Shown piece by piece: positions 6,995 through 12,552 of a stretch of DNA of 12,552 nt (within the stretch, counting starts at the first letter, position 1; each line of letters starts with the position of its first letter). Location: the NCBI GenBank assembly GCA_007124395.1, contig SLFF01000033.1:1-12552 (forward strand). Direction: 5' to 3'. The translations under genes were made by a program, and so were the position numbers. Origin of the DNA: Thermomicrobiaceae bacterium. GTDB taxonomy: Bacteria > Chloroflexota > Chloroflexia > Thermomicrobiales > Thermomicrobiaceae. The notes under the pieces are model-generated. The model saw nothing but the letters and a program-made list of their open reading frames with translations, was not told the DNA's origin and did no database searches.

Positions 6995-7024
6995 TCCACA
7001 GTTCATTGAGTCATGGCGTATGAT
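6995..7024 (+). promoter_or_regulatory. Candidate sigma-70-type promoter for the membrane-protein gene
   Basis: TATGAT at 7019-7024 matches the -10 consensus at five of six positions. TCCACA at 6995-7000 is a four-of-six -35 candidate with an 18-nt spacer. The ATG of the downstream gene is at 7070, leaving a leader of roughly 40 nt. This is pattern matching only; consensus promoters vary by phylum. Confidence 0.3.
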
Positions 7025-7069
7025 TCTCTGATGAAAAATCACCCGCTGAACTAGATCCGGGAATGTGCT

Positions 7070-7765
7070 ATGAATCAACGGACGTACCATCAGACGCAGT
7101 CGCGACAGTCTGGCGGCGGTTGTGGACGAATCGCCATGATTGGTGGCGGGTGCGTCGCATTCGTTGTCGTGGGATTCGTGGTGCTCATCGTCGCCGGTTC
7201 ACTGTTCTGGGATCGTGGAACGGAAGCAGGGGGAAACTTTGTATCCTCCTGGCTCACTGACCAATTCGGGACGGACATTTCCGATCGAGCAGCGTCCGTC
7301 GATGATTTCGCGGAGGATCTATCGGAACCACAGGCCTTTGGCGACCGCGAATCGTATCTTCATTTCCTCGAGGAATACAATCGTGAATTCGCCGCCACGA
7401 TGGGTCGTGTGGCCGACCTGGTTCGTCGACCACAACTTCAAGACGATGACTGGCAGGATGAACTCGCCCGTGAGATAGCGCTGGTCCGCCATCTCGAACA
7501 GGAGGCCAGAAACGCGACACCTCCGGAAGAGTTCGAGACGGCTCACGAGCGATGGACCACTGGCATGACGGAATACCGCCAGGCGATCGACTCGACAGCC
7601 AGCGCACTAGACAGCCTCAGCCCCTCGCAACTCGGCGAAGCTGTCGGTTCGCTGAGCAGCGCCACGCAGTCCTACATCCAGATGGGGGAGGCGTTGGACG
7701 AACTTGGAGCACTGGAAGATCTCGAGACAATCGAGGAACTGCGAGACCTCCAGCACCAGCAGTAG
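7070..7765 (+). CDS. Single-pass membrane protein of unknown function
   Basis: I do not recognise a family for this 231 aa protein. A short polar N-terminus rich in Gln, Arg and Gly (about 1-21) precedes one strongly hydrophobic helix (about 22-46). The rest (47-231) is acidic, mostly helical in appearance and lacks a catalytic signature. Heptad-like stretches in YLHFLEEYNREFAATMGRVADLV and WTTGMTEYRQAIDSTASALDSL suggest an extracytoplasmic helical bundle. Positive charge before the helix (R4, R12, R20) predicts an N-in, C-out topology. There is no lipobox; C18 and C28 flank or lie in the helix. The Shine-Dalgarno is weak (GGGA, 7 nt from the ATG). The gene is transcribed alone, divergent from the receiver operon and convergent with the esterase. 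A sensor or scaffold of the envelope is conceivable but unsupported. Confidence 0.8.
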   Translation: MNQRTYHQTQSRQSGGGCGRIAMIGGGCVAFVVVGFVVLIVAGSLFWDRGTEAGGNFVSSWLTDQFGTDISDRAASVDDFAEDLSEPQAFGDRESYLHFLEEYNREFAATMGRVADLVRRPQLQDDDWQDELAREIALVRHLEQEARNATPPEEFETAHERWTTGMTEYRQAIDSTASALDSLSPSQLGEAVGSLSSATQSYIQMGEALDELGALEDLETIEELRDLQHQQ

Positions 7766-7786
7766 GTCGTTCGCCCGAGGACGACC
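7765..7786. terminator. Hairpin between convergent genes, weak bidirectional terminator candidate
   Basis: GGTCGT (7765-7770) and ACGACC (7781-7786) form a 6-bp stem, extendable by a G-T and a C-G pair. It sits exactly in the 30-nt gap between the convergent membrane-protein (stop TAG 7763-7765) and esterase (stop at 7796) genes. There is no T tract on either side, so intrinsic termination would be inefficient. Position is the main argument. Confidence 0.3.
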
Positions 7787-7795
7787 AGCTCCGGG

Positions 7796-8449
7796 CTAGT
7801 TCGCGGCCAGAACCTGATCCACGATCTTCTGGACCTGTTCGATCTCGTCCAGGTTGATTGTATGTCCCATCCCCGGATAGATACTCGTGGTAACGTCGCC
7901 ACCGAGTGACTTCAACACCTCGTCAGTCTCGTGAACCCGCTCGACCGGGATGTGGAAGTCAACGTCGCTGCATCCGAGAAAGACGGGAGTTCCAGCCAGT
8001 GATCCCTCGTATTCGCGTGGCGTGCCAGGTGGTCCGATCAGGCCGCCGCTGAGTGCACAGAGCCCACCGAAGCGGCGTGCGTTCCGGGCCACGAACTCAC
8101 TGGTGAGACAGGCTCCCTGCGAAAAGCCAAGCAGAACCGTTCTCTCGGCCGGGATACCCGCCTCCTGAATACTCTGCATCGTGGCGGCCAGCAGGTTCAG
8201 CGCGTCGGTCAGAAATGGCTCGTTCTTGTCCATCGGCTCTAGAAAACTGTGCGGATACCAGGCGTTATTGGCGGCCTGCGGGGCAATGAAAGTCATCCCC
8301 TCCGCGTTGAGTTCCGCGGTCAGCCCAAGAATGTCCTGAGCAGAAGCTCCGCGGCCGTGAATCATCACCATGGCGGCCTTTGACTCATCGAGCCCTGGCC
8401 CAACACCGAGAACTGGCTGATTGGCGTGGGAATTTTCCTGTTGGCTCAC
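7796..8449 (-). CDS. Phospholipase/carboxylesterase-family alpha/beta hydrolase, MhqD-like (GTG start)
   Basis: This 217 aa serine hydrolase is of the Abhydrolase_2 (carboxylesterase/phospholipase) type. The oxyanion region is MIHGRGASAQDIL (29-41). The nucleophile elbow is GFSQG (108-112, S110), the catalytic Asp is probably D164 in CSDVDFHIP, and the His is H196 in PGMGHTI. The HGRG variety with APQAANNAWYPHSF (56-69) resembles hydrolases often found next to ring-cleaving dioxygenases or the quinone-resistance gene mhqD; the natural substrate is unknown. The start codon is GTG: the overlapping ATG two bases upstream runs into an immediate TGA. AAAGGA lies 6 nt before the GTG (complement of 8456-8461) and supports it. 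It is the last gene of the group, 49 nt after the maleylacetate-reductase-like gene. Confidence 0.9.
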   Translation of the reverse strand: MSQQENSHANQPVLGVGPGLDESKAAMVMIHGRGASAQDILGLTAELNAEGMTFIAPQAANNAWYPHSFLEPMDKNEPFLTDALNLLAATMQSIQEAGIPAERTVLLGFSQGACLTSEFVARNARRFGGLCALSGGLIGPPGTPREYEGSLAGTPVFLGCSDVDFHIPVERVHETDEVLKSLGGDVTTSIYPGMGHTINLDEIEQVQKIVDQVLAAN

Positions 8450-8498
8450 ATCTCATCCTTTCGATTCCGGATTTGCTGCTCGATCGGTCGTGTATCTC

Positions 8499-9653
8499 TC
8501 AGATCATCGCACGTATGAATGTTTCCATTTCGTCTGCCGAGTTCACCGGGCGAGGATTGGCCTGAACCGGACCACCGTCCATCGCAATGCGTGCCAATTC
8601 CGGCACCTGCGCTTCGCTCACACCATAGTCTCCGAGGCGCCGCGGAAGTTCGAGATCGCGACAGAGTCTATCCAGCCAGGCGATGACCCGGTCGGCGGAC
8701 TCCAGCTGGTCGTCCTGACGTGTCGCCAGGTCGAGCGTGATCGCGACTTCAGCCAGTTCTGCTGCGGCGACATCTCGATTGAACCGCAGAGCGTGCGGCA
8801 GAACGATGGTGTTCGCCACTCCGTGTGGAACGCCGGCAGTACCTCCAAGGACGTGACAGACTCCGTGATGAATTGCCATCTGAACTTGCGCCAAGGCGCT
8901 ACCAGCCAGAAAGGCCCCTTCAAGGACATCACCGCGAGCCTCGATGTCGTCTCCCTGATTGTAGAGACGGGGAAGTGTTAACCCAATCGCCCGAATCCCA
9001 CGCAATGCCGACGCACTCGAGACCGGGTCTCGCTTCGCCGAGTAAAGTGCCTCGAAACAGTGCGCCAGTGCGTTCATCGCCGACGTTCCGGTAAGTTGCC
9101 AGGGCATCTCGGTGGTAAGCGACGGATCATAGATCACAACCCGGGGTACGATGTTTCGTCCAGATACCGTGATCTTCCTGCGCACCCCGTCCACCGGTCC
9201 GGAAACGCCAAAGACGGAGGTCATTTCCGAACCAGCATATGTCGTCGGCAGGATGACAGTCGGAACCACCGGTCTGGTCAGCGGATTGGCGTCACGTGCC
9301 AACACCCCGGTGCGCTGTTCATGCAGGCGATCGCTCAGCGCCTTCGCCATCCCGATCACACTGCCTCCACCGAGCCCGACGATCACGTCCACTTCATGTT
9401 CGCTGGCAAGTGTCAACGCCTCGGACACCTGCTCAGCCTGAACGTGTGGCTGCACAGCATCGAACCGAGCCACGACCAGATCACCGAGCGCGGCGATCGC
9501 CCGCCCCGCATTGCCACTTCGGATGTGCGATCCACTAGTCACGAACATCGCCCGTGTCCATCCGAACGGCCCGATCACGCGTGCGATCTCATCCGTCTTG
9601 CCGGTGCCAAAGACCACGTCCTGAGCGTGTCCCGAGAATGTGAAGGGCGTCAT
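8499..9653 (-). CDS. Maleylacetate reductase-like iron-alcohol-dehydrogenase-fold enzyme
   Basis: Maleylacetate reductases turn maleylacetate into 3-oxoadipate with NAD(P)H, at the end of hydroxyquinol and chlorocatechol catabolism. From the chosen start this protein is 384 aa. Motifs are VVFGTGKTDEI (13-23), the nucleotide loop GLGGGSVIGMAKA (93-105), LPTTYAGSEMTSVFG (135-149), SAMNALAHCFEALYS (191-205), HHGVCHVLGGTAGVPHG (262-278) and ANPRPV (365-370). PTTYAGSEMT and HHxxCHVLGG point to the maleylacetate-reductase branch. N194 stands where classical Fe-ADHs have a metal-binding Asp; as I recall, this branch shares that change. An upstream in-frame GTG at 9710 would add 19 atypical residues and has no Shine-Dalgarno. 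The ATG at 9653 has GGAGG 4 nt upstream and a family-like N-terminus. It is flanked by the lactonase and esterase genes. Confidence 0.9.
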   Translation of the reverse strand: MTPFTFSGHAQDVVFGTGKTDEIARVIGPFGWTRAMFVTSGSHIRSGNAGRAIAALGDLVVARFDAVQPHVQAEQVSEALTLASEHEVDVIVGLGGGSVIGMAKALSDRLHEQRTGVLARDANPLTRPVVPTVILPTTYAGSEMTSVFGVSGPVDGVRRKITVSGRNIVPRVVIYDPSLTTEMPWQLTGTSAMNALAHCFEALYSAKRDPVSSASALRGIRAIGLTLPRLYNQGDDIEARGDVLEGAFLAGSALAQVQMAIHHGVCHVLGGTAGVPHGVANTIVLPHALRFNRDVAAAELAEVAITLDLATRQDDQLESADRVIAWLDRLCRDLELPRRLGDYGVSEAQVPELARIAMDGGPVQANPRPVNSADEMETFIRAMI

Positions 9654-9657
9654 CCTA

Positions 9658-9662
9658 CCTCC
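9658..9662 (-). promoter_or_regulatory. Shine-Dalgarno fixing the maleylacetate-reductase start
   Basis: GGAGG on the minus strand, 4 nt before the ATG at 9653. The alternative GTG at 9710 is preceded by a pyrimidine-rich stretch without any such site, so this element decides the start. The 129-nt gap between this gene and the upstream lactonase stop (9654-9782) otherwise shows only a loose 7-bp inverted repeat, GTACTGG (9668-9674) / CCAGTAC (9720-9726), 45 nt apart. Confidence 0.6.
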
Positions 9663-9782
9663 ATGCTGTACTGGAGCTGGCAGAAAAATCGATGCGCACC
9701 AGCACTTCACAAGAAGAAGCCAGTACGCATCTCAAAGTTTTGCAAATTCCGGGCCGTCGCTGGTGTGTTCTTCGCGACAGTC

Positions 9783-10850
9783 CTATGTGAACAGGAACGC
9801 GACTGGCGCTCCGCAACTCGTAACATCGCCGGTTGGCTCAAGATCCCCGGTCTCAGGATCGATCTGGAAGGTGACGATCTCGTTCGACTCCTGATTTCCC
9901 ACATACATGTAGGCACCTTCAGGGTCGATGGTAAACGCTCGCGGGACCTTTCCGCCACTCGGCACAAACCCGACACTGGTGAGCGATCCGTCTGTGGGAT
10001 CGATCGCAAACTTCGCAATCGAGTCATGACCCCGATTCGAGACATAAACGAATCGTCCACTCGGGTGCACCACGATTCCAGCGGTGGATACTCCTTCTCG
10101 ATCTGCGCCCTCGGGCAACGTCGTAAGGTGGTGAATTTCGTCCAGCCGGCCGGCGCCATCGTAGCTGAACGCCGTAATCGTCATGTCGGCTTCACCGTTC
10201 ACATAGGCAAACGATCCGGTCGGGTGAAACGCAATGTGCCGTGGTGCTGCACCGCTGTGGACCGGAGCATAGGCGGGTTCTGCCGGAACCATTTTCTGGC
10301 CTGAAGCATCCACGTGATAAATCATCACCTTATCGATGCCTTTATCGACCACCATCAGGCGTTCTCCAGACGGATCGAACACCGTGCAGTGTGCGTGCGG
10401 GCTCTCCTGTGTTGGCCCAGGGCCGGATCCTTCATGCTGAACCAGATGGCTTCCCGGTGAGAGCGTTCCATCGTCTGCGATGGGAAGCATCGACACGTTT
10501 CCGTGTTCATGGTTGGCAACGAACAGGAACTTCCCGGATGGATCAGTCGTCAGATGGCACGGTGCGCCACCCTCGGTCGGCTGTTCGCTCAGTCTGGTGA
10601 GCGCACCGGTCGTCTGGTCGATCGCGAACGACGCGACACCACCACCAACCTTGCCCTGATACTCCATCGTCTCCGCGACGGCGAAGAGAAATCGTTTGTC
10701 CGGACTGAACGCCAGCCAGGACGGGTTGACCAGCTCGAACTCATCAACATGCTCCAGCTTGCCGGTTGAAGGTTCGCGGCGGAACAGGTTGATCCCATTC
10801 GAGGGGCTGGACTTGGTGTAGCTGCCGACATACATCAGGTTGGATTGCAT
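9783..10850 (-). CDS. Lactonase-family seven-bladed beta-propeller (6-phosphogluconolactonase / carboxymuconate cyclase type)
   Basis: This 355 aa protein has the usual length of the Lactonase (PF10282) family, which includes the YbhE-type 6-phosphogluconolactonase and fungal 3-carboxy-cis,cis-muconate lactonising enzymes. Repeating blade motifs of the type P.g.F.yV.N....i cover the chain: PSWLAFSPDKRFLFAVAE (43-60), PCHLTTDPSGKFLFVANHEHGNVS (97-120), SPHAHCTVFDPSGERLMVVD (150-169), PRHIAFHPTGSFAYVNGE (203-220), AGIVVHPSGRFVYVSNRGHDSI (257-278) and PRAFTIDPEGAYMYVGNQESN (303-323). No signal peptide is seen, so it is probably cytoplasmic. The ATG has a full AGGAGG 4 nt upstream. It is the first gene of a group with a maleylacetate-reductase-like enzyme, which favours an aromatic/lactone substrate at least as much as 6-phosphogluconolactone. 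Which reaction it catalyses is not decided by sequence. Confidence 0.9.
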   Translation of the reverse strand: MQSNLMYVGSYTKSSPSNGINLFRREPSTGKLEHVDEFELVNPSWLAFSPDKRFLFAVAETMEYQGKVGGGVASFAIDQTTGALTRLSEQPTEGGAPCHLTTDPSGKFLFVANHEHGNVSMLPIADDGTLSPGSHLVQHEGSGPGPTQESPHAHCTVFDPSGERLMVVDKGIDKVMIYHVDASGQKMVPAEPAYAPVHSGAAPRHIAFHPTGSFAYVNGEADMTITAFSYDGAGRLDEIHHLTTLPEGADREGVSTAGIVVHPSGRFVYVSNRGHDSIAKFAIDPTDGSLTSVGFVPSGGKVPRAFTIDPEGAYMYVGNQESNEIVTFQIDPETGDLEPTGDVTSCGAPVAFLFT

Positions 10851-10854
10851 AACG

Positions 10855-10860
10855 CCTCCT
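10855..10860 (-). promoter_or_regulatory. Perfect AGGAGG Shine-Dalgarno of the lactonase gene
   Basis: The minus strand reads AGGAGG followed by CGTT and the ATG at 10850. It is the strongest ribosome binding site in the window, suggesting the first gene of this group is well translated. Confidence 0.7.
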
Positions 10861-10912
10861 GCTTGGACTCCTCGGCTCGAGAAATCTGAAGAACTATCGT
10901 GTTGACGATGTC

Positions 10913-10943
10913 AGTATTCTCACACAGATTACGCCGCTGTCCA
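10913..10943 (-). promoter_or_regulatory. Weak promoter candidate for the lactonase group
   Basis: On the minus strand TGGACA (complement of 10938-10943, five of six to the -35 consensus) is followed after 19 nt by AATACT (complement of 10913-10918, four of six). The position, about 60 bp before the ATG, is sensible, but the spacer is long and the -10 is poor, so this is only a suggestion. Confidence 0.2.
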
Positions 10944-11012
10944 CAACTCTGACGAGCGGCGCAGACCCGTGACGCGGATCCATCCCGGCCAGATCGCATT
11001 GTTTTGCGAGTC

Positions 11013-11036
11013 GAACCGTTAACGTTAGGGTGGTTC
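11013..11036. promoter_or_regulatory. Nested palindromes upstream of the last gene, candidate operator
   Basis: An 8-bp palindrome CGTTAACG (11017-11024) lies within a wider inverted repeat GAACC (11013-11017) / GGTTC (11032-11036). It sits between the divergent lactonase and plus-strand ORF starts, just upstream of the candidate -10 at 11053. The arms are short, so chance occurrence is possible. The whole 291-bp gap (10851-11141) contains no convincing gene. Confidence 0.25.
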
Positions 11037-11049
11037 ACTACGAAGATAT

Positions 11050-11058
11050 TGCTACAAT
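11050..11058 (+). promoter_or_regulatory. Extended -10 promoter candidate for the right-edge ORF
   Basis: TGCTACAAT combines an extended TGn with TACAAT, a five-of-six match to TATAAT. No good -35 lies 16-18 nt upstream, as is acceptable for extended -10 promoters. The ATG is at 11142, with GAGG at 11131-11134, leaving a leader of about 75 nt. Confidence 0.35.
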
Positions 11059-11141
11059 GTCATCAGTTCGCGATATCCTTCTACTCTTGGCAAGCAAGTC
11101 ATTTCTCAGGATATGTCGATAGTACATCGTGAGGTAGCAAG

Positions 11142-12552
11142 ATGGTCCTTAAGCGAATTGAGCCGAACCGCGATAATCCCGGGCCATCACAGAAGCAGCG
11201 AACTGCCGAGAGCAAATCGATCTTCGCTGAACGCTTGCTGTTGACGCTAGTCGTCTCAGCGACCGTGATCGTGCTTGTGATCAGCACAGCATTGGTAACG
11301 TGGTATTTCGCTGGCAGTGGATCGAGCGACGGCGAGATCGCAGCCGATTCGGCCGCCGATCCGGCCCGAGATCCGGCCCGCCTCTCCCCGGACGCGGCAG
11401 AGCTGCTGCGCCACATGCTCATCGATGCCGAGACCGCCCTCGACCGGGCCCGCCGCGGCAGCCTGCGGCCGGGCATCCTGGCCGACGGCACGCCCTGCCT
11501 GGCCGATGCCGCCGTCGATCTGGCCGCCTGGGGCGACGACCGGCCCCCCACCACCCAGATCGCGCTGGCCCGCAGCGCGCTTGTGGGGGAATTCGACCGC
11601 CCGGTGCCCGAGGCGGTGCAGACGCTGGCCCGGCTCTATCTCCATCTCGGCTTCGGGGCCGAGGCGACCGCCCTCCTGGCGGCCTTGCCGGTGCCGCTGC
11701 CGGGCGACGACATCCTGCGCGACATCGCCGCCCTGCTGGACGAGGTCACCCCCCGCCCCGACGCCGCCTTCGCCGAGATGGCCGGCTGCGACGGGGCCGT
11801 GGCGCTCTGGGCGGTGCTGGCGCAGCCGCGGCTGACGCCGGGCACGGACATCGACCGCGCCGCCGTCAGCCGCGCCTTTTCGGAGTTGCCGGCGGGGCTG
11901 CGCCGGCACCTGGGTCCCCCGCTGGTACAGCGCTTCCTGGCGATCGGGGATCTGGACACCGCCCTGCAGCTGCGCAACGCCATCCAGCGCTCCCCCGGCG
12001 CGGATGGCGGCCGGCTGGAGATGATCGACGCCGAACTGGCACTGGCGCGGGGCAACCCACAACAGGCCGAGGCGACGGTGGCGCCGGTGGCCGCCGGCAC
12101 CGCCCCCGATTCGGCCGAAGCCTTCGCCCTGCAGGCCGAGGCCCGTCTGGCCGCCGGCCAGCGGCTGGATCCGCGCACCGCCGAAACCCTCGTCACCCTG
12201 GCCTATGAACACCGCGGCACCCCTCTGGGCGACCGCTTCGCCCGGCTCGAGGCGCTGGGCCTCGCCGGCAGCGGCCGCTTCGAGGCCGCCTTTGCCGTGC
12301 GCGACCGGCTGCACGCCGCCGAGGCCGAGACCGGCCCGCTCACCCGCGAGTTGTTGCAGATCCTCGCTGCAGATGCCGACGAGATCAGCCTGCTGACCCG
12401 CATCTTCCTGGAAACCGCCTGGCAGGATGGCGGGCTCGACCCCGACAGCCGCCGGACCCTGGCCGGGCGCCTGATCGACGCCGGTTTCCCCGATCGCGCC
12501 CTGCAGGCGCTGCCGCCTGCCGAGGGCGCCGGGCCGGACGAGCTGCTGCTCG
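11142..12552 (+). CDS. Membrane-anchored N-terminus joined in frame to an alphaproteobacterial-like helical-repeat protein (partial at 3', probable chimera)
   Basis: An open frame runs 470 codons from ATG 11142 (GAGG 7 nt upstream) to the right edge without a stop. Residues 1-31 are polar and basic, 32-56 form one membrane helix, and 57-80 are a low-complexity linker containing DPAR twice. From about residue 81 the chain is Ala/Leu-rich and helical, with TPR/HEAT-like repeats (RLYLHLGFGAEATALLAAL, 165-183; AFALQAEARLAAGQ), and resembles uncharacterised Rhodobacterales proteins. By hand count 11161-11340 is 57% GC, while three 60-base blocks between 11461 and 11760 average 79%, with nearly every codon ending in G or C. 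All other large frames here, on either strand, are shadows of this biased frame. Each half looks like real coding sequence; that they belong to one gene is doubtful. No function is assignable. Confidence 0.6.
   Translation, partial: MVLKRIEPNRDNPGPSQKQRTAESKSIFAERLLLTLVVSATVIVLVISTALVTWYFAGSGSSDGEIAADSAADPARDPARLSPDAAELLRHMLIDAETALDRARRGSLRPGILADGTPCLADAAVDLAAWGDDRPPTTQIALARSALVGEFDRPVPEAVQTLARLYLHLGFGAEATALLAALPVPLPGDDILRDIAALLDEVTPRPDAAFAEMAGCDGAVALWAVLAQPRLTPGTDIDRAAVSRAFSELPAGLRRHLGPPLVQRFLAIGDLDTALQLRNAIQRSPGADGGRLEMIDAELALARGNPQQAEATVAPVAAGTAPDSAEAFALQAEARLAAGQRLDPRTAETLVTLAYEHRGTPLGDRFARLEALGLAGSGRFEAAFAVRDRLHAAEAETGPLTRELLQILAADADEISLLTRIFLETAWQDGGLDPDSRRTLAGRLIDAGFPDRALQALPPAEGAGPDELLL
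11358..11380 (+). repeat. Tandem 12-base repeat at the composition break
   Basis: GATCCGGCCCG occurs at 11358-11368 and again at 11370-11380 with one A between, a 12-nt period encoding DPAR-DPAR. It lies precisely where the base composition switches from about 57% to nearly 80% GC. Such a short GC-rich repeat can be a real in-frame duplication, a recombination microhomology or an assembly mis-join point. Confidence 0.7.

Noticed and set aside
9668..9726. GTACTGG / CCAGTAC inverted arms between the lactonase and dehydrogenase genes
   Set aside because: Arms of 7 bp separated by 45 nt are expected by chance; no terminator or operator geometry.
9060..10304. 414-codon plus-strand open frame across the dehydrogenase and lactonase genes
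   Set aside because: It is antisense to two strongly recognisable genes, rich in Arg/His/Ser with no family features; a shadow frame.
11256..12314. 352-codon minus-strand and 302-codon plus-strand alternative frames in the GC-rich right end
   Set aside because: At ~79% GC stop codons are rare in all frames. The frame from 11142 has G/C at nearly every third position and a normal amino-acid mix, while the others are Arg/Gly/Pro-rich shadows.
1..12552. CRISPR arrays, tRNA/rRNA genes, insertion sequences, toxin-antitoxin or phage-defence genes
   Set aside because: I looked for regular repeats, cloverleaf-type sequences, transposases and defence motifs and found none.

Overview
The first ~11.3 kb looks like a chromosomal segment of a free-living bacterium of moderate GC (about 55-60% where I counted by hand). 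The gene content (a PDZ/radical-SAM DUF512 protein, a CvpA-CAP fusion, no outer-membrane genes) fits a Chloroflexota/Thermomicrobia-like or other non-proteobacterial lineage, but this is a guess from family distribution and not a placement. From about 11.36 kb to the right edge the sequence changes abruptly to about 78-80% GC, with codons ending almost always in G or C. Its encoded protein looks alphaproteobacterial (Rhodobacterales-like).

Layout. (1) Positions 1-883, plus strand: the probable tail of an upstream gene, then a DPM1-like family-2 glycosyltransferase starting in an ATGA overlap. (2) Positions 874-6859, minus strand: a tight seven-gene run. In transcription order it encodes a stand-alone response-regulator receiver protein, a four-helix CvpA protein carrying an extracellular CAP domain, a sugar-nucleotidyltransferase, PrmA (ribosomal protein L11 methyltransferase), RsmE (16S rRNA m3U1498 methyltransferase), a DUF512 PDZ/radical-SAM protein and a YggU/DUF167 protein. 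The nucleotidyltransferase-PrmA and PrmA-RsmE junctions are both 8-nt overlaps, so the last five genes are very probably co-translated. The run ends by overlapping the convergent glycosyltransferase by 10 nt. (3) Positions 6860-7069: a divergent regulatory gap containing a perfect 7+7 bp inverted repeat. (4) Positions 7070-7765, plus strand: a single-pass membrane protein of unknown function. (5) Positions 7796-10850, minus strand: a three-gene catabolic-looking group. In transcription order it encodes a lactonase-type beta-propeller, a maleylacetate-reductase-like dehydrogenase and an MhqD/phospholipase-type carboxylesterase. (6) Positions 10851-11141: a divergent regulatory gap. (7) Position 11142 to the right edge, plus strand: an ORF without a stop whose first ~70 codons match the host in composition and whose remaining ~400 codons do not.

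How the genes work together. The minus-strand run combines translation-machinery modification (PrmA, RsmE) with envelope functions (CvpA-CAP, nucleotidyltransferase). The second minus-strand group suggests handling of hydroxylated aromatics or quinones (maleylacetate to 3-oxoadipate), but no ring-cleavage dioxygenase is in view. The most important observation is the in-frame composition break at about 11.34-11.39 kb: it is either an assembly chimera or a remarkable fusion/transfer, and it should be resolved before the last gene is interpreted. I see no CRISPR array, RNA gene, insertion sequence or clearly undescribed defence-type system.
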